From Acidobacteriota bacterium (GTDB taxonomy: Bacteria; Acidobacteriota; Blastocatellia; Chloracidobacteriales; JADJPF01): DNA of 64,000 nucleotides. A program made the position numbers and the translations under genes. The first letter of the stretch is position 1; every line of letters begins with the position of its first letter. Under the pieces are notes generated by a model, which searched no databases, was not told the origin of the DNA, and saw only the letters and a program-made list of their open reading frames with translations. This document shows, piece after piece, positions 63,826 to 64,000 of this stretch. The stretch covers positions 62,001-126,000 of the forward strand of contig JACQZQ010000044.1 of assembly GCA_016213785.1 (NCBI GenBank), given 5' to 3'.

Positions 63826-64000
63826 ATGTGTTTGTCTCCTAAAAAAATGTGGATAGTTTTTAGTGCTAAGCGTTGAGATCGCTTGTAGAACGGCCAATGT
63901 GCAATAAATATATAATTACACTTAAGTGAAGAAATTAAAACTTGTAGCCGCGCCCAAAATTATAATGTGGCTTATAACTATTTACAATGGTTATAAATAG

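Overview
The window is a gene-dense stretch of an AT-rich bacterial chromosome. No rRNA, tRNA or CRISPR array was recognised. The gene content points to Acidobacteriota, probably a Blastocatellia-like lineage: a TIGR02999-type sigma domain fused to a Ser/Thr kinase, a DUF4388 (PatA-type) response regulator, giant alpha-2-macroglobulins, a haem/copper monooxygenase-like protein, a Tyr/Asn/Arg-rich secreted protein and a transaldolase-phosphoglucose isomerase fusion. This placement is an inference from gene content, not from a phylogenetic marker.

Layout. 1-4793: 5' part of a minus-strand thioester alpha-2-macroglobulin that runs off the left edge. 5302-9861: enolase, a methyltransferase, gpmI and ychF. 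9976-12851: a large membrane protein and a small secreted protein behind a sigma-54-like promoter. 12925-14448 (minus): a TetR regulator with a double palindromic operator and an amidohydrolase-fold protein. 14612-18960: an AmmeMemoRadiSam radical SAM enzyme interrupted by an intein at an FeS-cluster cysteine, then an OsmC protein and an ArsA/GET3-like ATPase. 19008-25581: an S24/S26 peptidase, a YraN protein, a response regulator, urocanate hydratase, PgsA and an AI-2E-family transporter. 25650-28461 (minus): a CBS protein, a secreted coiled-coil protein and three small paralogues. 28666-33577: WbqC-like and nucleotide-sugar SDR genes, endonuclease III, and a NadE-NadD fusion abutting nth head to head.

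33708-37374 is an unusual three-gene cluster: a J-domain pseudokinase, a VWA-DUF2135 protein and a degenerate pyruvate-kinase barrel. Its intergenic gaps carry a dispersed hairpin family with a fixed six-base loop. 37480-47625 holds a STAS protein, an FKBP, a second alpha-2-macroglobulin, a CysQ-like phosphatase and a class IV aminotransferase. 47753-49550 looks like accessory DNA: a broken NTF2-like gene, then an acetyltransferase and an unknown gene separated by attC-like inverted repeats. 49632-55753 has aconitase, a radical SAM protein, a cyclic-phosphate receiver and the monooxygenase-like protein. 56595-60790 is a translationally coupled pair: a membrane hybrid histidine kinase and one protein that joins receiver, Ser/Thr kinase and sigma-factor domains. 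The window ends with the transaldolase-Pgi fusion.

The most notable items are the intein in the radical SAM cluster motif, the receiver-kinase-sigma fusion with its histidine kinase, the J-pseudokinase/VWA/PK-like cluster, the NadE-NadD fusion, the possible gene-cassette array and the conserved-loop hairpins.
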